A stretch of 64,000 nt of DNA. It comes from an uncultured Pelagibacteraceae bacterium. GTDB lineage: Bacteria; Pseudomonadota; Alphaproteobacteria; Pelagibacterales; Pelagibacteraceae. Below are positions 9,095-16,416 of the stretch, piece by piece. The notes below the pieces were generated by a model, which did no database searches, was not told the DNA's origin, and saw only the letters and a list, made by a program, of their open reading frames with translations. Made by a program: the position numbers and the translations under genes. The stretch lies in the NCBI GenBank assembly GCA_902574525.1, contig CACGNQ010000001.1, positions 62,001-126,000 of the forward strand, written 5' to 3'. Positions within the stretch are counted from its first letter, which is position 1. Each line of letters starts with the position of its first letter.

Positions 9095-9666
9095 GATTTC
9101 CAAATATTATTCAATCTTTTTTCTCTACCACACCCTTTTTTGTATAGTAAGTAATTAATAAATTTTTTTTCATAGTAATCCTGGTGATTTTCCTCAGCTT
9201 TATAAAATTTTTTAAAATCTCTAATATAAGTTACAACTTTGGAGTTAAATTTTTTCTCTATCTCACTTTTAGAATTTTCAATAATTTTTTTTTGATCTTC
9301 GTTTTGATAAAAAGCAACTGACCTATAACTAAAACCTTTGTCACAAAATTGTCCTTGTTCGTCAAAAGGATCAATATTAATCCAAAATAAATTAACTAAT
9401 TCCTCAAAAGTTATTATAGACTTATCATAAATTATTTCGATTGTTTCAAAATGTCCTGTATTACCATAAGTTACATCTTCATAAGTTGGATTTTCAGTTG
9501 TTCCACCTGAATAACCTGAGATAACCTCTTTTACCCCATTTTTATTTTCAAAAGCCTCCTCCATACACCAAAAACATCCTCCACCAAAATAAGCTTTTGA
9601 ATTTTCTGCAAAAGAAAAACTACAATGCAAAACAAAAAAAATTATGAAAAAATTAATTTTTTTCAC
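9091..9666 (-). CDS. msrA: Peptide-methionine (S)-S-oxide reductase MsrA, probably exported
   Basis: The 191-aa protein carries the MsrA active-site motif GCFWC (residues 30-34, catalytic Cys31), followed by GYSGGTTENPTYEDV and GHFETIEI. It starts at GTG with a Lys-rich hydrophobic leader ending FSFAENSK, a plausible Sec signal peptide. It would therefore repair oxidised methionine in the periplasm rather than the cytosol. No MsrB is fused or adjacent. It shares one base with the upstream CoA-binding gene and overlaps the reductase by 4 nt. Confidence 0.9.
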   Translation of the reverse strand: MKKINFFIIFFVLHCSFSFAENSKAYFGGGCFWCMEEAFENKNGVKEVISGYSGGTTENPTYEDVTYGNTGHFETIEIIYDKSIITFEELVNLFWINIDPFDEQGQFCDKGFSYRSVAFYQNEDQKKIIENSKSEIEKKFNSKVVTYIRDFKKFYKAEENHQDYYEKKFINYLLYKKGCGREKRLNNIWKS

Positions 9667-10133
9667 TATTTTTTTAATGCAGGGAAAACTGGATTAGATT
9701 TTTGAAAAATTTTTTGATATTCTTGTTTTATACATCTATTAGAAATAAATTCCATATCAGAGCTTGCAGCAATTTCTTTTGCTTCATCACTATGAATTCC
9801 ATACTGCAACCATAATACCTTTGAACCTATTGCTTTAGCTTGATTAGCAATTTCCGGGGTTTCTTTTGATGGTCTAAATACATCTACGATATCAACTTTT
9901 TCTGGTATATTTTTTAAATCTGCTAAAACTTTTTCGTTATTAATAATTTCACCTTCTGCAAACGGATTAATTGGATACACTTTATAACCAAAGTCTTGCA
10001 TATATTTCATGACAACATTAGCTGGTTTTCTTTTTAAATTTTTTGGGTCCTCACCTTTTTTCTCTGAACTAATACCTATCATGGCAATAATTTTTGATTT
10101 TTCCAAAATACTCTTAATCTGTTCGTCACTCAT
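9666..10133 (-). CDS. CoA-binding domain protein (YccU-like)
   Basis: This 155-aa protein consists of a single CoA-binding Rossmann domain: IAMIGISSEKKGEDPKNLK near residue 15, YKVYPINPFAEGE near 50, and DVFRPSKETPEIA near 83. Stand-alone CoA-binding proteins are widespread and mostly uncharacterised; they bind CoA and may regulate or chaperone CoA metabolism. It is tied by one-base overlaps to an enoyl-CoA hydratase upstream and msrA downstream, in keeping with a CoA-ester role. No catalytic residues are recognised. Confidence 0.8.
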   Translation of the reverse strand: MSDEQIKSILEKSKIIAMIGISSEKKGEDPKNLKRKPANVVMKYMQDFGYKVYPINPFAEGEIINNEKVLADLKNIPEKVDIVDVFRPSKETPEIANQAKAIGSKVLWLQYGIHSDEAKEIAASSDMEFISNRCIKQEYQKIFQKSNPVFPALKK

Positions 10134-10906
10134 TATTTATGTTTCCATTTTGGTTTTCTTTTTTCTAAGAAAGCTTGAATACCTTCTTTGGCATCAATTG
10201 ACATCATGTTAAGTGTCATCATCTTGGCTGTAAAATTATAAGCCTTTCTTAAAGGCATCTCTAATTGTTTATAAAAGGCCTGTTTTCCAATTTTTATTGT
10301 TAAATTTGATTTTGATGAAATTGTTTTTGCAATTTTCATAACTTCTTTGTTTAGATTTTTTTTGGAAAAATGATCATTTATTAAACCAACTTCTTTCGCA
10401 TAGTTAGCTTTAATTGGCTCACCTGTAAGAAGCATTTTCATCATTCTTTTTCTTGTTATTTTTCTACTCACTGCAACCATAGGTGTGCTACAGAACAATC
10501 CAATGTTAACACCTGGTGTTGCAAATATTGCATCGTTAGTACTATAAGCTAAGTCACAACTTGCAACTAATTGACATCCAGCCGCATAAGCCGCGCCATG
10601 AACTTTAGCAATTACTGGCTTACGGCCCTCGACAATTTGGATCATTAATTTTGAACAAAGATTAAATAATTTTAAATACCTAGATCTTTTCTTAAGTCCT
10701 CTTACCTCTTTAAGGTTGTGTCCTGCGCTAAATCCTTTGCCAACTCCTTCTAAAATAATTACTCTTGTAGAATTATCCTTATCCATTTTTTGAAATGTTT
10801 TTATAAGCAGTGAAAGAGTAGCAAAACTTAATGAATTGTAAGTTTTCGGATCGTTAATCTTGATATTTTTAATACCATGCCCAAGATTTTTTACTGTGAC
10901 AGTCAT
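10133..10906 (-). CDS. Enoyl-CoA hydratase/isomerase family protein
   Basis: The 257-aa crotonase-fold protein has an oxyanion-hole segment (SAGHNLKE near residue 60) and a second one at HGAAYAAGCQLVASCDLAY (about 104-122). It ends in the usual FLEKRKPKW. The second catalytic Glu of classical hydratases is not evident at the GVNIGLF position, so isomerase, hydrolase or decarboxylase activity is possible; it resembles the ECHDC3-type branch. It acts on an acyl-CoA in the cytosol. It lies 15 nt after the dehydrogenase gene and shares a base with the CoA-binding gene. Confidence 0.82.
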   Translation of the reverse strand: MTVTVKNLGHGIKNIKINDPKTYNSLSFATLSLLIKTFQKMDKDNSTRVIILEGVGKGFSAGHNLKEVRGLKKRSRYLKLFNLCSKLMIQIVEGRKPVIAKVHGAAYAAGCQLVASCDLAYSTNDAIFATPGVNIGLFCSTPMVAVSRKITRKRMMKMLLTGEPIKANYAKEVGLINDHFSKKNLNKEVMKIAKTISSKSNLTIKIGKQAFYKQLEMPLRKAYNFTAKMMTLNMMSIDAKEGIQAFLEKRKPKWKHK

Positions 10907-10921
10907 GATATTTTTTTACAA

Positions 10922-11860
10922 TCATTTCCTTAATTTGTCTTCATATTTTTTTCTTAGCTTTTGAAGATTAACTAGATATTCATCTCTAATACTGGAAATC
11001 ATTGCCACAGACTTTCCTTTTGCTTGAGATTTTGTTCCACTGATTACCCTGTCAGATAATTTTTTTGAAAGTTTTGGAGCTTTCAATTTAGTCCAGGGTA
11101 ATTTTAATGCTGGTCCAAATTGTTTTAACATATGCTTCATCCCAAGTTTACCACCAGCCAAATGAAAAGTTAAAAAAGTTCCCATCAAAGACCATCTTAA
11201 ACCTGGACCATCCTCAATGGCTCTATCTAAATCTTTTGTAGTCGCATATCCTTCATTAATTATATGCAAACCTTCTCTCCAAAGAGCTTCTTGTAATCTG
11301 TCTGCTAAATATCCAGGTAATTCTTTTTTAACAATAATTGGATTCATGGAAATAGATTTATAAAATTTGCTAGCCTTGTTTAAAAATTTTGTTTTAGTTT
11401 TTTTACCGGCAACCACTTCAACTCCAGGGCATAAATAAACTGGATTAAACGGGTGTCCAATCATAGTTCTTGCTGGATTTCTACATTTTGAATAAATTTT
11501 TGTAGGAAGCAGACCAGATGAACTTGATGAAATAATTGCATTATTTTTTGCATACTTTCCAATAAGCTTCATTAACTTAGTTTTAATTTTGTAATTTTCT
11601 ATAGCATTTTCTTGAATAAAATCTGCATCTTTAAGTGCTGCTTCTAAAGAGGCTACATACTTAAAATTTTTAAGATTAATTTTTTTTTTTTTAAATAGTT
11701 TTTTTACAAATGGCGACGCTCTTCTTATCTCTTGAATAATTTTTTTTTTTAATTTGGGATCTCTGTCATACGCTGTGACTTTAAAATTATGAGCTAAACA
11801 TCTAATAATCCAACCAGTACCTATAACTCCAGTACCAATTACTGCAATTTTTTTTATCAT
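10922..11860 (-). CDS. 3-hydroxyacyl-CoA dehydrogenase family, L-carnitine dehydrogenase-like
   Basis: The 312-aa protein has a Rossmann NAD site at the start (GTGVIGTGWIIRCL). The catalytic Ser and His are seen in SSSSSGLL (about residue 115) and GHPFNPVYLCPGVEVV (about 138-153). A helical C-terminal domain holds EGLHIINEGYA. The PVYL(C)P(G)VEVV context is typical of L-carnitine dehydrogenase and L-gulonate dehydrogenase rather than fatty-acid FadB enzymes. If it is a carnitine dehydrogenase it would make 3-dehydrocarnitine. The expected cleavage enzyme is not in the window, so the substrate stays open. It starts directly after the 2OG oxygenase stop. Confidence 0.75.
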   Translation of the reverse strand: MIKKIAVIGTGVIGTGWIIRCLAHNFKVTAYDRDPKLKKKIIQEIRRASPFVKKLFKKKKINLKNFKYVASLEAALKDADFIQENAIENYKIKTKLMKLIGKYAKNNAIISSSSSGLLPTKIYSKCRNPARTMIGHPFNPVYLCPGVEVVAGKKTKTKFLNKASKFYKSISMNPIIVKKELPGYLADRLQEALWREGLHIINEGYATTKDLDRAIEDGPGLRWSLMGTFLTFHLAGGKLGMKHMLKQFGPALKLPWTKLKAPKLSKKLSDRVISGTKSQAKGKSVAMISSIRDEYLVNLQKLRKKYEDKLRK

Positions 11861-12712
11861 TTAATCTGTTAAACCATCAGATCTAGCAACATTTCTTTCT
11901 AAATGTATAGGTAGAACTTTTCCATAAATTGCTTTTGAATGTTCAGGGGTGTTTACTCTCCAAGGATCAAGAACATAAGCAGGAATACACATGTATCTTG
12001 ATTTATTTCCTTCTACTTTAGTTACTCTATGTAATGTAAATCTACCTTTAAATATTTGTAAATCCCCTGGCTCTAATTTTAATTGTCTAACTCTTGATCT
12101 ATCTCCGTTTAAAACTTTTTTTACTTCATCAAAATTTTCATTACCAGGCTCTCTTATGTTTGGGCAGTATTCAAATATTCCACCTTTCTCAGGTTTTTGG
12201 ATCATTAAGCTTAATGTAAATTCACAACTATCAAAATGCCAAGGCAAAATTCCCTCTGGCTCCATAACATTATAAGCATGACATGCTAAAGGATCTGCCC
12301 ATCTATATATTGGTGAAACTCCTAAACATAAGGAAACAAATTTTAAAAGTTCCTCTGTTTCGTAAAGAAATTTCATTTCGGAACCTTTTAAAAAACAATC
12401 TGAATTCAAATATCCATTAAATCTGTTCATGAAGGTTCGTTTAGGATGATCTTTTGGTAACTCTGAATCATCTTTAGCATATAAATAAGGATTAATTTTT
12501 TCTTTAGACATATAAACTTCATCAAGCTGTTTTTCTAATTCTGAATTCATTATTGCTAGTGAATTTGGCAAAATAAAATTTGGGATTGTCGAACAACTAT
12601 CTTCGTCTAATTCTTTTTTACATTTTTCAACTAATTTTTTTATTACTGGTGAATTTAAATCGTGAATTGGATATTTTTCTAAATCAACAATTGATTTAAG
12701 TCGTTCATTCAC
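11861..12712 (-). CDS. 2OG-Fe(II) oxygenase-like protein (ArpA/phytanoyl-CoA hydroxylase type)
   Basis: The 283-aa protein begins at GTG, overlapping the previous stop by 4 nt. It has a jelly-roll core with iron ligands HFD (WHFDSCEFTL, about residue 158) and a distal His (FTLHRVTKVEG, about 229), then KSRYMCIPAY with the 2OG-binding Arg. The Asp of the HxD is present, so hydroxylation rather than halogenation is expected; BesD-type halogenases lack that Asp. The substrate is unknown. The next gene is a carnitine-dehydrogenase-like enzyme, so it may introduce the hydroxyl group that enzyme oxidises. That link is inference. Confidence 0.7.
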   Translation of the reverse strand: MNERLKSIVDLEKYPIHDLNSPVIKKLVEKCKKELDEDSCSTIPNFILPNSLAIMNSELEKQLDEVYMSKEKINPYLYAKDDSELPKDHPKRTFMNRFNGYLNSDCFLKGSEMKFLYETEELLKFVSLCLGVSPIYRWADPLACHAYNVMEPEGILPWHFDSCEFTLSLMIQKPEKGGIFEYCPNIREPGNENFDEVKKVLNGDRSRVRQLKLEPGDLQIFKGRFTLHRVTKVEGNKSRYMCIPAYVLDPWRVNTPEHSKAIYGKVLPIHLERNVARSDGLTD

Positions 12713-13083
12713 TTTAAATCTCCATCCTCTCGCATTTTAGCTCTTATTTTAGTTGCTGATATCTTTTGAATTTCCTCAGGTAAAACCACTTCTTCTATTT
12801 TATACCCTACACCTCTGCCGTAACAGATATTCGTTATATTTGGCACTAATATTACTTTAAATCGTCCCTCAAATTCGGGATTTAATCTTTCTTCTATTTT
12901 TTTTTTAACTGTTTCAAAATCAAAAGGATTATCATCTACTCCTTGCACATCTCTAATTTGAATGCAGACTTGACCAGTTTTTTTAATTATTTCTTTAAAT
13001 AAAGCATAGTGACCATCATGAAATGGTTGCCATCTTCCTAGCATTTGTGCAGTTGGTTTTTTGTTATCCCACTTGTAGCTCAT
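12709..13083 (-). CDS. Cytidylyltransferase-like nucleotidyltransferase, HxGH superfamily
   Basis: The 124-aa protein has the nucleotidyltransferase signature GRWQPFHDGHYAL (residues 17-29, HDGH) and the C-terminal ISATKIRAKM, matching the ISxTxxR motif. It is compact, the size of glycerol-3-phosphate cytidylyltransferase (TagD)-type enzymes and shorter than NadD. It would transfer an NMP from an NTP to a phosphorylated acceptor in the cytosol. It is the first gene of the overlapping - strand run leading to msrA. The acceptor is unknown. Confidence 0.8.
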   Translation of the reverse strand: MSYKWDNKKPTAQMLGRWQPFHDGHYALFKEIIKKTGQVCIQIRDVQGVDDNPFDFETVKKKIEERLNPEFEGRFKVILVPNITNICYGRGVGYKIEEVVLPEEIQKISATKIRAKMREDGDLK

Positions 13084-13123
13084 AGATAATCCTATCTGAT
13101 CAGTTTAATCTTAAATAATTAAA

Positions 13124-15364
13124 TTAAAAGACTTTATTTAGTTCAATATAAGCGTCTCTAGTGTCACCTAAATTTGTTAAATCATCGTTAAGGTTAAAGA
13201 TTAAATCAAATCCTTTGATATCTTTTTTAATTTCGAGTTTTGACATTAGGTTTTCTGAACCATTTAATGTGAAAGCATATTCGGTATCTTTTCTTGGTAA
13301 ATAACCTAATGCAACATATATATTATCATTATGACCATTATCTAAGGCTTGGTTTCTTTCGTATATAATAAAAACACTATAACCCTCAGGTAAAATAATA
13401 TCTAAACCAATTTCACCATTTAAATTATGTGTTGCCCCTGTGCTTAAGCTGGTATTTAATAAACTTCCTCCAGAATTGTATTTGTAGTTCAAATCTGATG
13501 ATTGGTATAAATCAGCTAAATATTCTAATTTTCCGTGTCTTTTAAATTTAATTTCTTCATTTGATAAGTCTTCATAAAATGCAATTGCTCCTCTTAAATT
13601 TCTCGTTCTTACATGCTGATCTTCAAATGTGATACCTAGATTACCTGTCTCTGAATATTTATTAAGTATTGTATGTCCAAAATCAATTTGTGCAGAGGGT
13701 ATTAGGGTTAAATTATTTTTTTTGACTTCGTCTTTAATTTTGTGGGTAAAATAAATTTGTTGACCTGTTCGATTTGCTGTGTGGTTGTTATCATCGACAA
13801 CTGTTAATATATTAGACCTAATCTTGCCAATACCTATTATGGTATCCACATGTTTAGTATCGTCTTTGATTGGTGAAGTGCTATAATATGTAATGTTATA
13901 AGTATTAGCATCTAAATTACTACCATTACTTCCTACATCGACATCTTCATTTCCAAATCTAAAAGCTACCCCCTTAATTCCAGAGTTTTCAGTAAATTTG
14001 TCTAACCCTAAAGTAAAAGAATTTGTTTTAATATCTTTTGCGGAAGAAATACTTGTGTCGCCAACTTTACCCAATAAAACACTTCCTTCACTCCAATAAA
14101 AAAAATTACTTAGGGAATTATTATTTGTTTCATATGCTGATATTTTCTTAATTGATGAAATAGGTAAAGATTTTACTGATGAAAGAATATCATTAGAAAA
14201 ATTGAATTTAACATTTTGATTTGATAAATTTTGTTTTTCTTTGTTTCTTCTAATCCATTTAAGTCTATTCAATGCTGAATTGGTTGATTGATTAATTGTT
14301 CTTTTTGCTAATTCAATTTGAGCTTCAGCAATACCTAATCGATCAGAATTAGTTGTTATACTTACACATTTTCCTTCTACAACTGTAAAAGGACAACTAA
14401 CATCATATTCAAAAACTTTTTCATCCTGTCTGTGCGCTGCAAACATTTTAAGGCCATCTTTACTAAATGAAACATTTATTAAATCATCTAAATCAGAGTC
14501 CATCTCTTCCAAGCCAATTTGTCCATCAAGAGTAAATGATGATAAATCATATGCTGTATCAAGAGTGTATTGTTCAATTATTCCTTTATTGGGAGATACA
14601 CCAATAAAACTGACGAATAATCTTTTTCCATTATTTCCAAAAAAAATTCCAAAAGGATTTTCCTTTTGTAATACTATTGCACTTGGATCGATAGTAATCG
14701 TCGTCAAGTCGTATGGAGTTGCAAAGTTGTACTTTTTTACAGATTGATTACCATCTCTATCGTTCATTGTTAAAAACATTTTTGTTCCATCATTAGTAAT
14801 ATCTAGTCCTTGTAAATTATTTCTTCCACCTGTATTAACTCTGGGACCTGCAGTAGATCCATTTTGAAGTAGAGCTGTGTCTACATTTATTTCATTTATA
14901 TATACACATGTTGAAACATCGTAGGCAGATGTTAAATCCAATCTATTCACAAATGAGTTATGGGCCCCGTTTAAACCTCTTTGTGCAACAAATATCTTCA
15001 TTCCATCATCACTGAAGGAGAAACTTAACATTGCTTTAGTTTTGCTACTGGCCTCTCCATCTGTAACAGCACATCGCTCAGAAGCTCCAGCGTATGTTGC
15101 TGATGAGATGTCATATGGTACCGATAAAGTATATTCATTAATAACATCATCAGTATTGTTTCCGCTATTATTATGATAACTGGTAAACATCTTAGTACCA
15201 TCGTTATTAAAAACGACATCACCCATAAATGAAGATAAATCTTCTCCGTCTCCATCAGCAAAAACTTGTTTATCGATTTGCGTGACTGCAGCACTATAAG
15301 ATTTTGAAATTCCAAAGATGAAAATAAAAAAAATAACTATCAATTTTTGTGCAAACAAATTCAT
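13124..15364 (-). CDS. Exported beta-propeller protein with C-terminal autotransporter-like barrel
   Basis: The 746-aa protein starts with a signal peptide (hydrophobic residues 8-20, cleavage near SYSAAV). Residues 45-325 hold five clear repeats of the form (S/F)xxDGxKMF...YDLSS, at roughly 47, 115, 186, 240 and 298, resembling blades of a beta-propeller. A helical linker (about 340-380) follows. The rest (about 390-746) is rich in alternating hydrophobic strands and ends in Phe (ELNKVF), as outer-membrane beta-barrels do. I infer a cell-surface autotransporter with a propeller passenger. The ligand is unknown. It lies 16 nt after the kinase stop, so co-transcription with the bhmt operon is possible. 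Confidence 0.65.
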   Translation of the reverse strand: MNLFAQKLIVIFFIFIFGISKSYSAAVTQIDKQVFADGDGEDLSSFMGDVVFNNDGTKMFTSYHNNSGNNTDDVINEYTLSVPYDISSATYAGASERCAVTDGEASSKTKAMLSFSFSDDGMKIFVAQRGLNGAHNSFVNRLDLTSAYDVSTCVYINEINVDTALLQNGSTAGPRVNTGGRNNLQGLDITNDGTKMFLTMNDRDGNQSVKKYNFATPYDLTTITIDPSAIVLQKENPFGIFFGNNGKRLFVSFIGVSPNKGIIEQYTLDTAYDLSSFTLDGQIGLEEMDSDLDDLINVSFSKDGLKMFAAHRQDEKVFEYDVSCPFTVVEGKCVSITTNSDRLGIAEAQIELAKRTINQSTNSALNRLKWIRRNKEKQNLSNQNVKFNFSNDILSSVKSLPISSIKKISAYETNNNSLSNFFYWSEGSVLLGKVGDTSISSAKDIKTNSFTLGLDKFTENSGIKGVAFRFGNEDVDVGSNGSNLDANTYNITYYSTSPIKDDTKHVDTIIGIGKIRSNILTVVDDNNHTANRTGQQIYFTHKIKDEVKKNNLTLIPSAQIDFGHTILNKYSETGNLGITFEDQHVRTRNLRGAIAFYEDLSNEEIKFKRHGKLEYLADLYQSSDLNYKYNSGGSLLNTSLSTGATHNLNGEIGLDIILPEGYSVFIIYERNQALDNGHNDNIYVALGYLPRKDTEYAFTLNGSENLMSKLEIKKDIKGFDLIFNLNDDLTNLGDTRDAYIELNKVF

Positions 15365-15380
15365 ACGTAAACAATATAAA

Positions 15381-15791
15381 TTATTTTTTTAAATCTTTAA
15401 ATATTTTGGGTGCCCAATTTTTGGCATCTTGTGAAGTAACATGGAAGTCAAATTTATCAGGTTTTATAAACATTTTATTAGTATCATCGAATCTTCCCTC
15501 TTTTATTGTATCTACCCAAACTACATAATCTGCTGGAAATAAACTTCTTGCTTCTGGAGTTGGACAAATAAAATCAGCAACAACATAACTTCCTTCTGCT
15601 TTAAGTTTAAGAGCAAAATCTGCCATTCTCTTTGCTTGTCTTGTTCTACCCTCTTCTGAAAAGTCCCAATCATTTGCTGCTTTTCTTACTTCATCTGCAT
15701 TTAATCTTTTTGCATTTATCATTGGAGCAAGTTCATTTGCTAAAGTTGTTTTGCCCGCACCAGGTAATCCCATAACTAAAATAATTTTCAT
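15381..15791 (-). CDS. Small P-loop kinase (adenylyl-sulfate kinase-like)
   Basis: The 136-aa protein has a Walker A motif GLPGAGKTT (residues 8-16) and RLNADEVRK near 34, which is placed as in adenylyl-sulfate kinases and related gluconate/polynucleotide-type kinases. VVADFICPTPEAR follows near residue 75. It is shorter than CysC (about 200 aa) and no ATP sulfurylase is nearby, so sulfate activation is doubtful. It overlaps the methyltransferase gene by 4 nt. The acceptor it phosphorylates is unknown. Confidence 0.7.
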   Translation of the reverse strand: MKIILVMGLPGAGKTTLANELAPMINAKRLNADEVRKAANDWDFSEEGRTRQAKRMADFALKLKAEGSYVVADFICPTPEARSLFPADYVVWVDTIKEGRFDDTNKMFIKPDKFDFHVTSQDAKNWAPKIFKDLKK

Positions 15792-16414
15792 AATACTTTA
15801 TATAACCCTAGCCATGCACTTACATCCTTACTTGCAAGATAATTTGATTTAAAAAATTCAATTTCCTCAATTTTATTACTATTTTTTAATTCCTCTAACT
15901 TTTTTTTAAAACCTTGGTTTTCATAAATAGCTTCATTGATTGTAAAACAAATTAAACCATTTTCTTTTGTAATTCTAACAAATTCATCTAGCGCATGAGC
16001 TTTTACGTGTGCAAAAGTAAAAGTGCCAACACAGGTGACTATATCATAAGAATTATTACTTATGTTAGTCGGTTTATTTAAATCAGATTGTGTTAAGTTT
16101 TGGTAGAGTCCCTTTGGTACCTGATTTAATAATTCTCTTGAAATATCTGACCCATCAAAGTTTATAAAACCATATTTTTTAAGCTCAACTCCAACTAATC
16201 CGCTTCCACATCCAGCATCAAAAATTTTTATATTTTTATCTTTTTGATGTTTATTTATAACTTCTACTGTCTCTTTTGGGCCTGAATATTCCCAAGCTTC
16301 CATATCTTTATTGTATTTTTGTGACTTGGCCCATTCATCATAATACTTCATGACCTCATCAGTATTTTTCAAATCATGAAGAGGAGTTTTGTTACCAACG
16401 TCTTTTTGAGCCAT
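15788..16414 (-). CDS. Class I SAM-dependent methyltransferase
   Basis: The 208-aa protein has motif I FDAGCGSGLVGVEL (about residues 64-77), an acidic motif II (FDGSDIS), and the post-motif VTCVGTFTFAHV. The length is that of a single methyltransferase domain. It lies between an N-demethylase-like flavoprotein and a kinase in a compact operon headed by bhmt, so a methylated small molecule is a sensible target. The substrate cannot be read from the sequence. It begins 2 nt after the flavoprotein stop. Confidence 0.8.
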   Translation of the reverse strand: MAQKDVGNKTPLHDLKNTDEVMKYYDEWAKSQKYNKDMEAWEYSGPKETVEVINKHQKDKNIKIFDAGCGSGLVGVELKKYGFINFDGSDISRELLNQVPKGLYQNLTQSDLNKPTNISNNSYDIVTCVGTFTFAHVKAHALDEFVRITKENGLICFTINEAIYENQGFKKKLEELKNSNKIEEIEFFKSNYLASKDVSAWLGLYKVL

Positions 16415-16416
16415 AA

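Noticed and set aside
11861-12712. Halogenase (BesD-type) assignment for the 2OG oxygenase
   Set aside because: The iron-binding HxD retains its Asp (HFD), whereas halogenases replace it with Gly or Ala.
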